A model generated the notes under the pieces. It ran no database searches. It was not told the origin of the DNA and saw only the letters and a program-made list of their open reading frames with translations. A program made the position numbers and the translations under genes. Source: Meiothermus sp. Pnk-1 (GTDB lineage Bacteria > Deinococcota > Deinococci > Deinococcales > Thermaceae). From it: DNA of 64,000 bases. How positions within the stretch are numbered: the first letter of the stretch is position 1; each line of letters starts with the position of its first letter. Below are positions 51,791-61,161 of the stretch, piece after piece. The stretch lies in NCBI RefSeq assembly GCF_003226535.1, contig NZ_QKOB01000011.1, forward strand, positions 1 to 64,000, in the 5' to 3' direction.

Positions 51791-52059
51791 GCGACGGGCC
51801 TCGCTCTGCGGGGGCTTGGTGGTATATTCGAACCCGCAGCATAAGCCTAGCGGCTGGGGCGTTATGCCCACGTTACCTCGAGGTTTTTTCCCTTCCGACG
51901 TGACAAATTTGCTTGCGTGACGCCCGATTTTGAGCCTTTCCCCGGGGGATACGCGAGGGTCACGGGGAGCTTAACGGGTGTGTCTTCGGGTGAGGAGGCC
52001 ATCCCGGCGCGGTAACAACCCTGGCCGAGTGCGAGTGGGGCGGAACGCTCCAGGGGGGG

Positions 52060-53235
52060 TTATCGCAAAAGCACCAGCTCGGGCTCGAGCCCCCTCCGGG
52101 CTAGATCTCGCCGGATTTCCTCGGCGTAGATGGGGTTCATTACCAACACCACGTCGGGGGGGGCGTGCTCGAGGTCCTCCGGCCCCACCACCGGATGTCC
52201 GCTGCCCGGCAGGTAGTGCCCGCGCTTGTGGGGGTTGATGTCCACGGCACAAGCCACTTCCTCGCCGACCTCCAGGGTGGTCAGGAAGGCCACCGATTTG
52301 GAACTGGCGGCCCATAGCACCACTCGTTTACCGGCCTCGCGCCAGGCCTCGAGCCGGGCGCGCCAGTGCTGGATTGCGGCTAAAGCCGCGGCTTTGAACG
52401 CTCGAACGAGGCGATGTAGCCCCTCGAGATCGTTCTCTTCGGGGAAGGCCGGGTTGGCTTGGTCAGCCCGAGCAAACGCCAGCACGTATTGATCCCCGTA
52501 GGCGCGGCGGTTTTCCAGCACCCGGAAGCCCTGGGCCCGTAGCAACCTGCCGAGCGAACCCTGGGTGAAGTAGGAACAATGCTCGTAGTAGATATCCCAA
52601 AAGGCTTTTTCTTCCAAGATGCGGCGGGTATCAGGTACCTCCAAAAAGAGCAGGGTCTGGGGGTGCATGGCGGCGCGGATGCGGCCTACAAACGCCCCCA
52701 CCGGGGCGATGTGCTCGAGGGTATGGCGGCATAGCACTGCCTGGGCTTCACGGGTACGCTCGGCGTGATCTTCGTAGACCCCACCGATCCACTCGATCCG
52801 CTCCGGGTGGGAAGGGTGCTCGAGCGCCAGCCCGGGGTCAATCCCGATTCCCCGGTTCTTCCCTGCCTGGCAAAGCTCGGCCAGAAACTCCCCCTGGCCA
52901 CACCCTATTTCGAGCACGGTCTGTCCCTGCACCCCATACTGTTCCACGAGCTGCCGGACGAGGTGCTTGGCCCAGCCGCTAAAGGTAGGGGAGAAGCCCT
53001 GGGTCTCTCCATACCCTGCCGAGTAGTCCAGGCGCTCAGGGGCAAAAAGCCGGTTCTGGATAAAGCCACACCTCAAACAAAAAGCCAGCTCGAGGTCGCC
53101 TTTGGGAAAAGCCAGGGCTTCCGCGCGGCTTTTGGGCAATATCCCTGAATGAACGGGAATCTGGCTGACTTGGTAAAAAGGCTCGAGCCTCGCACTTCCA
53201 CAGGCTAGACAGGTTGTAGAGTTTGGTGTTTTCAC
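52060..53235 (-). CDS. Class I SAM-dependent sugar C-methyltransferase
   Basis: The 391-residue protein shows the three-part NDP-hexose C-methyltransferase layout: an N-terminal zinc domain (CLACGSARLEPF and FCLRCGFIQN), a central SAM site (VLEIGCGQGEFLAEL), and a C-terminal Rossmann-like domain (VVLWAASSKSVAFL). The His/Glu pair RHTLEHI and YYEHCSYF fit the active site. Such enzymes methylate C3 of a 4-keto sugar. A GTG start is used. It is the last gene of the rfbF operon, 38 bp after its paralogue. Confidence 0.87.
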   Translation of the reverse strand: MKTPNSTTCLACGSARLEPFYQVSQIPVHSGILPKSRAEALAFPKGDLELAFCLRCGFIQNRLFAPERLDYSAGYGETQGFSPTFSGWAKHLVRQLVEQYGVQGQTVLEIGCGQGEFLAELCQAGKNRGIGIDPGLALEHPSHPERIEWIGGVYEDHAERTREAQAVLCRHTLEHIAPVGAFVGRIRAAMHPQTLLFLEVPDTRRILEEKAFWDIYYEHCSYFTQGSLGRLLRAQGFRVLENRRAYGDQYVLAFARADQANPAFPEENDLEGLHRLVRAFKAAALAAIQHWRARLEAWREAGKRVVLWAASSKSVAFLTTLEVGEEVACAVDINPHKRGHYLPGSGHPVVGPEDLEHAPPDVVLVMNPIYAEEIRRDLARRGLEPELVLLR

Positions 53236-53273
53236 AGTCTGCCGCCACTAGGCCCTACGCGCGAGGGAAAACC

Positions 53274-54521
53274 TCAGCTGCTGACAAACGCGCTCTCCCC
53301 TTGCAAGATTTCCGGGTAGGGAATCGCCACGATGAATTTGCCGCCCCGCCGGGCAAACTCGGCCTGCTGGCGCAGCACCTCGTCTTTTAGGTTCCAGATC
53401 AGGATCAATAAATAGTCTGGCTGCTCCTCCAGGATGCGTTCAGGGGGGCTGATGGGGATGCGCACCCCGGGCAGATACTTTCCCTGCTTGTGGGGGTTTC
53501 TATCGGCGATGAACTGGATCAGCTCGGGGCCAATCCCCGCGTAGTTGAGCATGATGGCTCCCTTGGCCGCGGCCCCATAGGCGGCGATCCGCTTGCCCTG
53601 GGCGCGGAGTTCCATCAAAAGGGCCAGCAAGGCCTCGCGCACCGCAGCCGTGCGGGAGCCGAACTCGAGGTAGTACTCGGGCCGGTCCATCCCGATGCGA
53701 TGCTCCTCCGCGAGGTAGGCTTCCACCGAGGCTTCCACCGTCACGTTTTTGCCCACGTGGTAGCGCAGGCTGCCCCCGTGGATGGGGTAGTGCTCGACCC
53801 GGAAGAGGGTGAGGCCGTGGCGCTTCATCAGGTGGTTGATGCCGCTCACCGAGTGGTAGCAGTAATGTTCGTGGTAGATGGTGTCGAACTGGCGCTGCTC
53901 TACCAGGTCCCGTACGTAGGGGTTCTCGATGGTGGCGATGCCGTTTTCCTTGAGCAGGATGGCGATGCCCTCGACGAACCCGTTGAGATCGGGGACGTGC
54001 GCCAGGACGTTGTTGGCCAGGATCACGTCGGCCTGGATTCCCTTGGCCACCAGCCGGTTGGCTACCTGGGCATCGAAGAACTCCACCAGCGTGGGGATAC
54101 CCTTCTCCTGGGCGACTTTAGCCGGGCCGGGAGCGGGGTCAATACCCAGCACCGGAACCCCGGCGGCCTTGAAGTATTGCAACAGGTAGCCGTCGTTGCT
54201 GGCCAGCTCGATAACCTGGCTGGTAGGCCCCAGGTTGCGCTCGGCGATGAGCTTTTCCACGTGGCGGCGGGAGTGCTCCAAAAGGGCATCGGCATACGAG
54301 GAATAGTAGGGGTAGTCGGCGTTGAAGATCGCTTCGGCGGGGAGCTCCTCGGTGAGCTGCACCAAGGTGCAGCGCTTGCAGAAGGCGACCTCGAGCGGAT
54401 AGCGCGGTTCTTCAGCGTCGAGGTCGGTGATCAGGTTGTTGATAATCGGCATGCGCCCCAGGTTCAAAAAAGGTACCAGCTCGCTCGAGCCGCAGGAACG
54501 ACAGTGGGTCACTTTAGCCAT
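53274..54521 (-). CDS. Class I SAM-dependent sugar C-methyltransferase
   Basis: The 415-residue protein has the full layout: zinc Cys pairs CRSCGSSELVPF and FCKRCTLVQL, SAM-binding VIELASNDGYLLQYFKAAG, the HVPDLNGFVEG loop, YHEHYCYHSV (the conserved Tyr-His-Glu-His of this family), and a C-terminal IAAYGAAAKGAIMLNY. It resembles TylC3/MtmC-type enzymes that build branched deoxysugars. AGGAGG precedes the ATG. With rfbF and the SDR it suggests a CDP- or other NDP-linked branched sugar. Confidence 0.9.
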   Translation of the reverse strand: MAKVTHCRSCGSSELVPFLNLGRMPIINNLITDLDAEEPRYPLEVAFCKRCTLVQLTEELPAEAIFNADYPYYSSYADALLEHSRRHVEKLIAERNLGPTSQVIELASNDGYLLQYFKAAGVPVLGIDPAPGPAKVAQEKGIPTLVEFFDAQVANRLVAKGIQADVILANNVLAHVPDLNGFVEGIAILLKENGIATIENPYVRDLVEQRQFDTIYHEHYCYHSVSGINHLMKRHGLTLFRVEHYPIHGGSLRYHVGKNVTVEASVEAYLAEEHRIGMDRPEYYLEFGSRTAAVREALLALLMELRAQGKRIAAYGAAAKGAIMLNYAGIGPELIQFIADRNPHKQGKYLPGVRIPISPPERILEEQPDYLLILIWNLKDEVLRQQAEFARRGGKFIVAIPYPEILQGESAFVSS

Positions 54522-54581
54522 GTTTGCCTCCTGCGACGTTTCTAAAGGGGCCTCGTCGCTTCGGCCTTTGGGGTAGCGAGA

Positions 54582-55619
54582 TCAGCGGCTCAGGGCTACC
54601 CGCCAGCGCAGGTCCTCATCCAAAAGTCCCTCGGCTTGCAGCTGTTTGATCCGGCGGATGCGGATAAAGCGCGGCCCGGTAAAGTCCTCGAGGGTAAGCC
54701 GGTTGGCCCTGTAGGCTTCGTAGAGCTCTTCGATTCCCATACCGACCGTCCAGCGGGGTCGGAAGGCGGGAATCATACGGTGGATCTTGTCAAAGTTGAC
54801 CCGGTAGTTGCGGCTGTCGGGGTTAGCCCCAGGCGCGTAGATGACCTTGCTGCCCGGCACCACCCCGGCGACCATATCGGCGATCTCCCGCACCCGATAG
54901 TTCTGGCTGTTCATCCCGACGTTGAACGCCTCGTTATGTACCAGATCGCGGGGGGCCTCGAGCACGGCTAGAAACGCCCGGCAGATATCCTCGACGTGCA
55001 CCAAGGGCCGCCAGGGGGTGCCGTCGGACTTGATCAGCACCTCACCGGTGGTGTAGGCGTAGCCCACCAAGTTGTTCACCACGATGTCTGCGCGCAGCCG
55101 GGGCGATACCCCGAAGGCCGTGGCGTTGCGCAAGTAGGTAGGGCTGAACTCGGCGTCGGCCAAGGGGGCTAGATCGCGCTCCGCATAGACCTTGGAAAAC
55201 CCGTAAGCGCTCACCGGGTTGAAAGGGGCGGTTTCGTCGAGCGGGGCGTCTTTAGCAGCCCCGTAGGTGCTGCACGAGGAGGCGAACAGGAAGCGGGTCA
55301 CCCCGGCCCGTTTGGCGGCGCGAGCCAGGCGCAGGGTGGCCTGATGGTTGATGGCGTAGGTGGCCTCAGGCTTAAGGTCGCCGATGGGGTCGTTGGAGAT
55401 CCCGGCCAGGTGAATCACCGCGTCAAAGCCCAGGAGGTGGTCGGGGGTGACCTCGCGCACATCCAGGCGCAGCTCGCGGATCGAGGCGGGTTCGGCGTGC
55501 AGGTAACAGCCCTGGTAGAGGTGGTTGTCGAGCCCCACCACCTCGTGCCCGGCGTTTTGCAAAAAGGGCACCAACACCGTACCGATGTAGCCGTTATGGC
55601 CCGTGACGAGTACTTTCAC
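54582..55619 (-). CDS. NAD-dependent epimerase/dehydratase (extended SDR)
   Basis: The 345-residue protein has the Rossmann motif TGHNGYIG at the start, and an active site with FASSCSTYG and YGFSK (Tyr-x3-Lys). It resembles UDP-glucose 4-epimerase and CDP-sugar epimerase/reductase members that are paired with RfbF and C-methyltransferases. Whether it is a 4,6-dehydratase, epimerase or 4-reductase cannot be decided by eye. The GTG start has GAGGAGAG before it and lies 15 bp after rfbF. Confidence 0.88.
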   Translation of the reverse strand: MKVLVTGHNGYIGTVLVPFLQNAGHEVVGLDNHLYQGCYLHAEPASIRELRLDVREVTPDHLLGFDAVIHLAGISNDPIGDLKPEATYAINHQATLRLARAAKRAGVTRFLFASSCSTYGAAKDAPLDETAPFNPVSAYGFSKVYAERDLAPLADAEFSPTYLRNATAFGVSPRLRADIVVNNLVGYAYTTGEVLIKSDGTPWRPLVHVEDICRAFLAVLEAPRDLVHNEAFNVGMNSQNYRVREIADMVAGVVPGSKVIYAPGANPDSRNYRVNFDKIHRMIPAFRPRWTVGMGIEELYEAYRANRLTLEDFTGPRFIRIRRIKQLQAEGLLDEDLRWRVALSR

Positions 55620-55634
55620 GTTACTCTCCTCATC

Positions 55635-56441
55635 TCACACCCGGCCGAAGACGTGACGCTCGAGCTCGCGCGCGGATTCATCCCAGACCTTCCAAGGCGC
55701 CTTTCCGCTTTCCCAAAGCGACTCTAGATAGCTCTTATCGCGCAGGGTGTCCATGGGTTGCCAGAAGCCTTCGTGCCTGTAGGCGGCGAGTTGCCGATCA
55801 GTGGCCAGGCGCTCGAGGGTTTCTTTGAGATCGGTGTGATCCCCTTCGACGTAGTCGAACACCCCGGGCTCCATTACGAAGAAGCCGCCGTTGATCCAGC
55901 TCTGGTCGAGGGGTTTTTCGGTGAACTCGAGCACCTGGTCGCCCTCGAGGATGAGCTGGCCAAAGCGGGCCGGGGGGTGGACGGCGGTGACGGTGGCGAG
56001 CCGGCCCTGACGGCGGTGAAACTCGAGCTGCTGCCAGAGGTTGATGGTCGAGACCCCATCCCCAAAGGTCATGAAGAAGGTTTCCTCGCCCAAGTAGGGG
56101 CGCAGCCGCTTGATCCGGCCTGCGGTCTGGGTTTTGAGCCCGGTATCAATCAGCTCGACTTTCCAGTCCAAAGCTTCCGGACTTTCCACCTCCATAATGC
56201 CCTTGCCCAGATGAAAGGTGAGGTTGCCGGAGAGGGCAGCATAGTCGCTGAACCACTTCTTGATGTATTCACCCTTGTATCCCAGGGCGATTACAAAATC
56301 AGTAAACCCGTAGTGGGCGTAGTGGCGCATGATATGCCACAGGATGGGCATGTTCCCGATCTCCACCATGGGTTTGGGCTTGAGCAGGGTCTCCTCGGAG
56401 AGCCTCGAGCCCGCCCCTCCTGCCAGGATGACCACCTTCAT
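55635..56441 (-). CDS. rfbF: Glucose-1-phosphate cytidylyltransferase
   Basis: The 268-residue enzyme makes CDP-glucose from glucose 1-phosphate and CTP. The start VVILAGGAGSRLSEETLLKPKP with MVEIGNMPILWHIM is specific for RfbF. TFGDGVSTINL, the family Asp site, and NGGFFVMEPGVFDY follow, and the tail has FWQPMDTLRDK. CDP-glucose usually goes next to a 4,6-dehydratase (RfbG), which is not seen in this window. The start lies about 230 bp from the terminator of the facing operon; two GCGTTAA motifs lie between. Confidence 0.95.
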   Translation of the reverse strand: MKVVILAGGAGSRLSEETLLKPKPMVEIGNMPILWHIMRHYAHYGFTDFVIALGYKGEYIKKWFSDYAALSGNLTFHLGKGIMEVESPEALDWKVELIDTGLKTQTAGRIKRLRPYLGEETFFMTFGDGVSTINLWQQLEFHRRQGRLATVTAVHPPARFGQLILEGDQVLEFTEKPLDQSWINGGFFVMEPGVFDYVEGDHTDLKETLERLATDRQLAAYRHEGFWQPMDTLRDKSYLESLWESGKAPWKVWDESARELERHVFGRV

Positions 56442-56634
56442 GGCGACCCCCGCTGCCGTGATTGGTCTGGGTATTCTGACATAGGCCCTCTAGTATCCAA
56501 GCTAACGGGGGTCGCGTTAATCCCCCGTGATGAAGGGAAAAGCGCCCTGGAAGCAAAAATGGTGCTGCGTTAACCTTTTTCATAAGCCGGTCATGAGGGG
56601 GCTACGCCGGCATCACACCTCTCGTAACAGGAAA

Positions 56635-56657
56635 AGCCCGGGATTTGCTCCCGGGCT
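56635..56657 (-). terminator. Intrinsic terminator of the OEP-ending glycan operon
   Basis: On the minus strand, AGCCCGGGA pairs exactly with TCCCGGGCT around a 5-nt loop and is followed by TTTTCC. It begins 12 bp after the stop codon at 56670. This is the clearest terminator in the window. Confidence 0.85.
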
Positions 56658-56669
56658 CGAGCATGGGCG

Positions 56670-57914
56670 CTAGCGGGTCTGCCAGGTTCCACCCACCAAG
56701 TCGAGGTAATCCCCCACGCTGCGGATGTAATCCTCCCACGCCCGGGCGTAGTCGGCCATGGCCCGGGCGTCCCCCAGCCGTTCGAGGTATTCCTGCTCGG
56801 AGATCTTGCCGGCTTTGAAATCGGCCTCGCTTTGCTGCAAGAAGCGGGCCTCGTTGGCCAGCGCGGTCTCGGCCGAGGCCAGCCCTTGTTCGGCCAGGGC
56901 GATGCTGGCCTGCAAGGCCCGGAGCTGACCGGCCAAACCCTGGCGAAGGCTCTCCAGATCGAGTTCGCGCAGCCGCACGTTGGCCTCGGCGCTCTGGGCG
57001 CTGCCCCCCAGGAAGGCCTCCAGGGGGATATTCGCCTCGAGCCCGATAAAGACTTTGGTGTCGGTGCTGGTTTTGAGCTCGGCGCTAGCCCCTACCGAAG
57101 GGACGCCGCGGGCGAAGCCCACATTAAACCCCGCCTCGACCTGGGCCCCCGTGTAGGTCACGCCCAGGGAGAGCCGGTTGAGGTAGGCTAGGCTTTCCCG
57201 CTGGGCCTCGGCCCGGGCCAGCTGTAACTCGGCCAGGGCCAGCCGGTAAGCGGGCGTATCCTCGACCCGAACCTGCGGGATGGCAAAGCGCAAGGTGCGG
57301 GGCTCGGCGTCGCCGCTCAGGCCGAAGCTGGCCGCTACGTCGCGGGCTTGCTGGAGCTCGAGCTGAAAACGCTGCAAGTCGAGCTGACGGAAGCTCAGCT
57401 CGCCCCGCGCCCGCTCGAGCTGATCCGCAGAGGTATCGGGCTTTTTCTGTAGCTCGGCCAGGTTGGCCTGGGAAGCTTTGAGCCGGGCTTCGCGCTGGGC
57501 GACTTCGTTTTGGAAGCGCAGCAGCCGGGCATGGGCGATGAGGGCCCCTTCGGTAGAACCCACCACGGTGCGGTAATAGTCCCGCCGGGAGCGCTCGAGG
57601 TCGCGCAGGGCCCGCCCGATCGTTACCGGGTCTGGTCCCCAGAAAAGTTCCACTTTGGTCCCACCCAGACCGAATCCGGTTTCGTCGGTGTCGCCGGGAT
57701 CGGGGAAATCAACAGTGTAACCGGGTTTCAGGGTAAGGGAGCCGCCCAGGCCGCTCTGGGCGCCTTGTAGACTGCGGGCTGCGGCGTCGAGCTGGGTTTT
57801 CAGGTGGGGGATGCGGGGGTCTTGGTACTTGTAGGCATCCTCCGGGCCAAACGCGAAAGCGGCCGAGCCGAGGGCGAGCAGGGTGATTACCGACCACAAA
57901 TGCCGTTTCTTCAT
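56670..57914 (-). CDS. TolC-like outer-membrane efflux protein (OEP family)
   Basis: The 414-residue exported protein has a signal peptide (LWSVITLLALGSAAFA), then long amphipathic helices in two halves with alternating beta stretches, as in TolC/OprM proteins. Coiled-coil runs include LRDLERSRRDYY, RFQNEVAQREARLKASQANL and EANVRLRELDLESLRQGL. The helices (residues 110-200 and 320-400) would form the periplasmic tunnel. Its place as last gene of a glycosyltransferase operon suggests a role in surface-glycan export or assembly, although OEPs also serve drug efflux. AGGAGGAATGC precedes the ATG, which overlaps the GT2 stop. Confidence 0.82.
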   Translation of the reverse strand: MKKRHLWSVITLLALGSAAFAFGPEDAYKYQDPRIPHLKTQLDAAARSLQGAQSGLGGSLTLKPGYTVDFPDPGDTDETGFGLGGTKVELFWGPDPVTIGRALRDLERSRRDYYRTVVGSTEGALIAHARLLRFQNEVAQREARLKASQANLAELQKKPDTSADQLERARGELSFRQLDLQRFQLELQQARDVAASFGLSGDAEPRTLRFAIPQVRVEDTPAYRLALAELQLARAEAQRESLAYLNRLSLGVTYTGAQVEAGFNVGFARGVPSVGASAELKTSTDTKVFIGLEANIPLEAFLGGSAQSAEANVRLRELDLESLRQGLAGQLRALQASIALAEQGLASAETALANEARFLQQSEADFKAGKISEQEYLERLGDARAMADYARAWEDYIRSVGDYLDLVGGTWQTR

Positions 57915-58909
57915 GCATTCCTCCTGATCATTCCACCTTGTGCCTGGTCAATGAGGCGCAGGATGGGTTCGTAGGTCAGGCCCAAGGGCGCCGCCCAGTG
58001 AGCGTAGAGCGCCTGGAGCTTGCGCTTGGGGCCTCCGTAGAACCAAAGCTGACGGGCTAGTTTACGGGCCAAATTCACGTCGCGGCGCAGCAAAGCTCCG
58101 CGGGTGGCGGCAAAGTAGGCATCGGCGATCATCGGATAGCGCGCCCGTAGGATGTCGGCAGCCTCGAGCCCCATCTCCCTGCGCTCGTTTGCCGGCAGGT
58201 CGAGCAGCGTCTTTAGGCACAACATCAGGTTGTATTCGCCGACGTGCGCCCCCACCGTGCGGGTGGCCTGTACGTCGTGTTGCCGCCACACCCCTAGCAC
58301 TTCGGGCAGGTAGACCACCTTGCCCGGCAGTCTGGCCAGGCGCAGATTGGTGGGCATATCGGCGAAGTAGGAGCCGTCCTGGTGGAAGCCGCCCACCGCC
58401 TCTAGCGCCCGGCGCGAGATCATCAGGGTGACGTTGATGCACTCGGCCTGGTGGATGAGCAGCCGCTTGAGGAACTCCCGGGTGGGGAGGCTGCCGCGAA
58501 AGGGCGGGGTGGCGCCGGGGCGGCGGCCCTCGGGGGTCAAAAAGACGAACTGGCCGTACGAGAGCACCACCTCGGGGTCCTCGTGCACCGGTACCTGGTG
58601 GGCCAGCCGGTCGGGGGGCCAGAGGTCGTCCCCATCCAGGATGGCGATGAGGGCACCGCCCGCGCGCTCGAGGGCAAAGTTGTGCGTCGCGGCCAGGCCG
58701 GCGTAGCCCCCGTTCTCCTTGCGGTAGGCTTTGATGCGGGGGTCCTTGGCCGCGTAGGCCTGGGCCACCTCCCAGGTGTTGTCGGTGGAGCCGTCGTCCA
58801 CCACGATGCATTCCCAGTCCGGGTAGGTCTGGGCCAGCACGCTCTCCAGGCATTCGGCCAGAAAGGGGCCTTTGTTGTAAGAGAGCGTGAGGATGCTGAC
58901 TTTAGGCAC
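57911..58909 (-). CDS. Glycosyltransferase family 2
   Basis: The 332-residue GT-A enzyme starts PKVSILTLSYNKGPFLAECL and has CIVVDDGSTDNTW and AILDGDDLWPPDRL (metal motif). The C-terminal 90 residues are helical (GALLRRDVNLARKLARQLW). AAGGAGGTACCC directly before the GTG at 58909 decides the start. It overlaps the GT4 gene upstream by 8 bp and the OEP gene downstream by an ATGA. Confidence 0.92.
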   Translation of the reverse strand: MPKVSILTLSYNKGPFLAECLESVLAQTYPDWECIVVDDGSTDNTWEVAQAYAAKDPRIKAYRKENGGYAGLAATHNFALERAGGALIAILDGDDLWPPDRLAHQVPVHEDPEVVLSYGQFVFLTPEGRRPGATPPFRGSLPTREFLKRLLIHQAECINVTLMISRRALEAVGGFHQDGSYFADMPTNLRLARLPGKVVYLPEVLGVWRQHDVQATRTVGAHVGEYNLMLCLKTLLDLPANERREMGLEAADILRARYPMIADAYFAATRGALLRRDVNLARKLARQLWFYGGPKRKLQALYAHWAAPLGLTYEPILRLIDQAQGGMIRRNA

Positions 58910-60023
58910 GGGTACCTCCTTGAAAAATCTCCAGGTATTTCTCGGCGCTGGCTCGCCAGGAAAAGCGGGCGGCGTGGGCTCGAGCGGCCTCTCGCCAAGC
59001 CTCGCTAGGGGGGGTGCGCAGCAGGGCCTCGAGCCTTTCGATGAAGGCATCCACCCGGGGTTCCGCCGTGGCTCCGAACTCTCCCACCACCTCGGGAAAG
59101 GAGGCCCGCTTGGTCACCACCACCGGGGTGCCCACCGCGAGCGCCTCGAGCGCCGGGAGGCCAAACCCCTCGTAGAGGCTGGTCGAGACCAGGGCGTCGG
59201 CGGCGCGGTAGGCATCCAGCAACAGCTCGTCCTCTAGCCCTTCTAGCAAGAGCACCTCCCGGCCTGGCTCGAGCCGCGCCTGCCGGAGGGAGGCGAGCGT
59301 CTCCCGGCGGAAGCGGGGATGGTCGGGAGCGCCGATCTTGAGCAGCTGGATCTTGGGGTGATGCTCTTTGAGTACCCGCAGCACCGCGAAGAGCAGCGAC
59401 AGATTTTTACGCGGGCTCTCCGAACCCACGTACAAAAGCAGGGGTTCCCCACTTACCTCGGGCACCTCCCGGCGCAGCCGCTCGAGGGCTTCCTGCCGGG
59501 AGCGGCGGTAGCCGAGGAAGGCCGGCCCCACCCCGTTGGGGACCACCGCCACCCGCTGGGCCAGCCGGGGGAAGTGGTGCAGCAGCCTCTGGCGGGTGAA
59601 CTCGGAGACCACCACGATGCGGCTGGCGTACCGTACCGCGCGGAAGTGGGCCAGCTGCACCCGGTGGCTCCACCCGTCCACCGGGCGATCCCCCGAGAAG
59701 GCCATGTCCAAGAGGCCCAGGTCGTGCACCACCACCAAGCTGGGGGTCCCCCCGGTGTCGCGCAAAGCGGTGGCCCCCATGGTGCGGGGTAGAAAGACCC
59801 AGTCGGCCCGCTCGCTCGGGTGTACTCGGCGGGGCAGGCTGCGTAGCAGCGGTAGGTTCGGAGCCTCTAAGCTGGCCCCCACCAGGCGCACCCGCTCGCC
59901 CCAGGTCTCCTGAAGGCTGGCGAAGACCCGACCCACCCCGCTCTGGGGGCGGTTGCCCTCGAGCCCCGGCACCGCCAGCACCAGCGGGCGGGGGATGGCC
60001 GGCTTGGTCGTGGCTATCTGCAT
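58902..60023 (-). CDS. Glycosyltransferase family 4
   Basis: The 373-residue GT-B enzyme has LLLYVGSESPRKNLSLLFAVL at the start of the C-domain and the donor motif LYEGFGLPALEALAVGTPVV. The early GVGRVFASLQETWG matches the acceptor loop of this group. GGAGGGGATTGG precedes the ATG. It belongs to the operon that ends with the OEP gene. Confidence 0.92.
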   Translation of the reverse strand: MQIATTKPAIPRPLVLAVPGLEGNRPQSGVGRVFASLQETWGERVRLVGASLEAPNLPLLRSLPRRVHPSERADWVFLPRTMGATALRDTGGTPSLVVVHDLGLLDMAFSGDRPVDGWSHRVQLAHFRAVRYASRIVVVSEFTRQRLLHHFPRLAQRVAVVPNGVGPAFLGYRRSRQEALERLRREVPEVSGEPLLLYVGSESPRKNLSLLFAVLRVLKEHHPKIQLLKIGAPDHPRFRRETLASLRQARLEPGREVLLLEGLEDELLLDAYRAADALVSTSLYEGFGLPALEALAVGTPVVVTKRASFPEVVGEFGATAEPRVDAFIERLEALLRTPPSEAWREAARAHAARFSWRASAEKYLEIFQGGTRA

Positions 60024-60036
60024 CCAATCCCCTCCA

Positions 60037-61161
60037 TCAGCGAAATCCCGCCTCGCGAGGGCTCAGGGCGAAGCTCCGCACCGCCTCCACCACCCGCTCG
60101 GCCTGCGCTTGGGTGAGGTGGGGTCCCATCGGCAGCGAAAGCTCCTGGCGGTGGATCCGCTCGCTGAGCGGGAAGGCCCCTTCCCCGTAGCCTAGTTCGC
60201 GGTAGGCCGCCTGGAGGTGCGGCGGGATGGGGTAGTGGATCAGGGTACCGATGCCCTGTTGCTGGAGGTGCTGCTGCAACCGGTCGCGTTCGGGGTGGAG
60301 CACCGCGAAGATGTGCCAGACGGGCTCGGCCCACTCGGGCGGGTGGAGCAGGGTGAGCCCGGTGCCCTCCAAGGCCGCGAGGTAATACCCGGCGATCTTC
60401 TGGCGGCGGGCGTTCCAGGGGTCGAGGTACTTGAGCTTGACCCGTAAAGCCGCCGCTTGGATGGGGTCCAGGCGGCTATTGACCCCTTGCACCTCGTTGA
60501 CGTACTTGACCCTCGAGCCGTAGTTCCTGAGCACCCGGATCCGCTCGGCCAGCTCGGGGTTGTCGGTGGTGACTGCCCCCGCGTCGCCCAACGCCCCCAG
60601 GTTTTTGCCGGGGTAGAAGCTCCAGGCCACCGCGTCGCCGTGATGGCCAATGCGTTTTCCCTTGTAGCGGGCCCCGTGCGCTTGCGCCCCGTCCTCGAGC
60701 ACCCACAGCCGATGCCTGCGGGCGATCTCGAGGATGGGGTCCATATCGGCGGGGAGGCCGTAGAGGTGGACCGGGAGAATCGCCCTGGTGCGCTCGCTGA
60801 GGGCGGCTTCGATGCGGGATGGGTCGAGGGTGTAGGTCTTCTCGTCGGGCTCGACCGGAACCGGCCTAGCCCCCACATAGGAGACCGCCAGCCAGGTGGC
60901 GATATAGGTGTTGGAGGGGACGATCACCTCCTGGCCGGGGCCGACCCCCATGGCCCGGAGGGCCAGGATCAGGGCGTCCAAGCCGTTGGCCACGCCCACG
61001 CAGTGGCCCGCCCCCACGTAGGCGGCGTACTCCTCCTCGAAGGCCTCGACCTCCTTGCCCAGGATGTACCAGCCGCTATCCAGCACCCGCAGCACGGCCT
61101 CGTCGAGTTCGGCTTTGAGCTCGAGGTAAGCCGCCCGCAAATCTAAAAAGGGTACGCTCAT
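60037..61161 (-). CDS. DegT/DnrJ/EryC1/StrS sugar aminotransferase
   Basis: The 374-residue PLP enzyme converts a keto-sugar nucleotide into an amino sugar. Lys186 in [14 protein letters not shown] is the Schiff-base residue, and [17 protein letters not shown] supplies Asp and the ring contacts. The N-terminal [17 protein letters not shown] and the pairing with an FdtA/QdtA-type ketoisomerase point to FdtB/QdtB-like formation of a 3-amino-3,6-dideoxyhexose on dTDP. The ATG at 61161 overlaps the ketoisomerase stop (ATGA). Confidence 0.93.
   Translation of the reverse strand: MSVPFLDLRAAYLELKAELDEAVLRVLDSGWYILGKEVEAFEEEYAAYVGAGHCVGVANGLDALILALRAMGVGPGQEVIVPSNTYIATWLAVSYVGARPVPVEPDEKTYTLDPSRIEAALSERTRAILPVHLYGLPADMDPILEIARRHRLWVLEDGAQAHGARYKGKRIGHHGDAVAWSFYPGKNLGALGDAGAVTTDNPELAERIRVLRNYGSRVKYVNEVQGVNSRLDPIQAAALRVKLKYLDPWNARRQKIAGYYLAALEGTGLTLLHPPEWAEPVWHIFAVLHPERDRLQQHLQQQGIGTLIHYPIPPHLQAAYRELGYGEGAFPLSERIHRQELSLPMGPHLTQAQAERVVEAVRSFALSPREAGFR

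Noticed and set aside
53490-54545. 351-codon plus-strand frame opposite a C-methyltransferase
   Set aside because: Antisense of a gene with clear zinc and SAM motifs; no ribosome site or family similarity.
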